DNA from: Clostridiaceae bacterium
GTDB taxonomy: Bacteria > Bacillota > Clostridia > Oscillospirales > Acutalibacteraceae
Length of the DNA stretch: 23,610 nucleotides
Direction of reading: 5' to 3'
NCBI GenBank assembly: GCA_016293225.1
Contig: JAEDEQ010000021.1
Location: 1-23,610 of the forward strand
The notes under the pieces were generated by a model. The model was not told the origin of the DNA and made no database searches. It worked only from the letters and a program-made list of their open reading frames with translations. Of the stretch, positions 23,184-23,610 are shown one piece after another. A program made the translations under genes and the position numbers. Position 1 is the first letter of the stretch; every line of letters starts with the position of its first letter.

Positions 23184-23471
23184 GGTAAATGGCAATAGAA
23201 ATTTACACCCGTTCGCTCCGCTGGGGGTTACTTTTGTCATGCGTCACAAAAGTAACCAAAAAGACTTTTTCGGTACGGCGCAAGAGGGAATCAAAATGAC
23301 GGCTTTGCGGGGGAAAAGCCGCATTTCGCTTCCATTGCGCCTACACATTAGCTGAGTGCAAAACTCCCCTTGCCGAAACACCAATCCGCTATTTCTTTAA
23401 ACCACACTCTGTTATGGCTTAAGGTCAGATGGAAATAAAAACAACGTTTCTGTTTTTATCCGCTCGCGGAT
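23184..23471. repeat. Dense array of inverted repeats (possible dispersed element or structured RNA)
   Basis: Five hairpins follow one another. GGGTAAAT/ATTTACACCC spans 23183-23210. A perfect 12-bp stem, GGTTACTTTTGT (23226-23237) with ACAAAAGTAACC (23246-23257), has the 8-base loop CATGCGTC. A 65-base compound hairpin lies at 23277-23341, with four stem blocks (7, 4, 5 and 7 pairs; outer GGCGCAA/TTGCGCC, inner CGGCTTT/AAAGCCG). ATAAAAACA (23435-23443) pairs with TGTTTTTAT (23451-23459). ATCCG-CTCG-CGGAT lies at 23458-23471. No credible coding frame crosses the array. The motifs resemble dispersed intergenic repeats of gut Firmicutes from memory, which I cannot verify here. Confidence 0.6.
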
Positions 23472-23610
23472 TTCTTGCGGAAAAATATAGGTGTCTGCCT
23501 TATTTTTCTGCTCTCTTTTCATGGTTAAAAATTTATGCAGAACAAACAGATTCGGAAAGAACCTGAAAGTTACCTCCTAAAATCCGCGGAGAAAAGGAAA
23601 GCGTAAGCTT
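23472..23610. other. Right-edge stretch without identified genes
   Basis: No credible gene is seen. A strong AGGAGGTAAC occurs on the minus strand near 23570-23580 but no start codon follows at a suitable distance. A gene might begin beyond the right edge. Confidence 0.4.

Noticed and set aside
23412..23522. 36-residue minus-strand open frame (starts MKREQKNKAD)
   Set aside because: No ribosome binding site next to the ATG and it overlaps the hairpin array; too weak to call, although small proteins cannot be excluded.
16480..23610. Attachment-site direct repeats flanking the phage module
   Set aside because: I compared the terminator region at 16480-16568 with the right flank and saw no convincing repeat; the true right border may be outside the window.
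1..23610. tRNA, rRNA or CRISPR arrays
   Set aside because: No cloverleaf with anticodon arm, no rRNA-like sequence and no regularly spaced direct repeats were seen.

Overview
The window looks like a low-to-medium GC chromosome of a Clostridia-type Firmicute, probably a gut Oscillospirales/Ruminococcaceae relative. The basis is the gene order rimP-nusA-ylxR-ylxQ-infB-rbfA-nrnA-truB-ribF, a NusA without C-terminal acidic repeats, strong AGGAGG-type ribosome binding sites and frequent GTG/TTG starts. This is inferred from gene content and order; no database search was possible.

Layout. (1) 1-1388, minus: the 5' part of a multi-membrane-segment sensor-kinase-like gene that runs off the left edge, with a clear promoter at 1427-1455. 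(2) 1548-13371, plus: one long presumed transcription unit. It starts at a strong extended -10 promoter and a leader hairpin. It encodes the translation/RNA block rimP, nusA, ylxR, ylxQ-like, infB, rbfA, nrnA, truB and ribF, and continues through a HAD hydrolase, a zinc-ribbon membrane protein, a four-TM membrane protein and a flavodoxin-like protein. It ends at a strong terminator at 13323-13371. (3) 13394-13826, minus: a small XRE-family regulator with its own long terminator hairpin and a promoter whose -10 is covered by a perfect palindrome, suggesting autoregulation. (4) 14038-16553, plus: nicotinate phosphoribosyltransferase translationally coupled to an RluA-family pseudouridine synthase, ending in a bidirectional terminator. 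(5) 16569-22995, minus: a compact, fully open phage head module, in transcription order terS, terL, portal, prohead protease, HK97-type major capsid, head-tail adaptor, head-closure-like protein, and a chimeric terminal protein (tail-terminator-like N-terminus, fibre-tip-like C-terminus). No tail tube, tape measure, baseplate, lysis, integrase or replication gene is visible before the housekeeping terminator. (6) 23112-23610: a terminator-like hairpin, then about 470 bp without credible genes but with a dense run of inverted repeats.

How it works together: the long operon couples ribosome maturation and initiation (RimP, RbfA, IF2), transcription elongation/termination (NusA, YlxR), tRNA modification (TruB), nanoRNA turnover (NrnA) and flavin cofactor synthesis (RibF). 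The most unusual part is the phage module. It holds the genes for a DNA-packaging capsid plus neck and ends in one protein that seems to join a neck/tail-terminator fold to a receptor-binding-like tip. It could be a remnant, or a domesticated tailless or short-tailed particle; the sequence alone does not decide between them.
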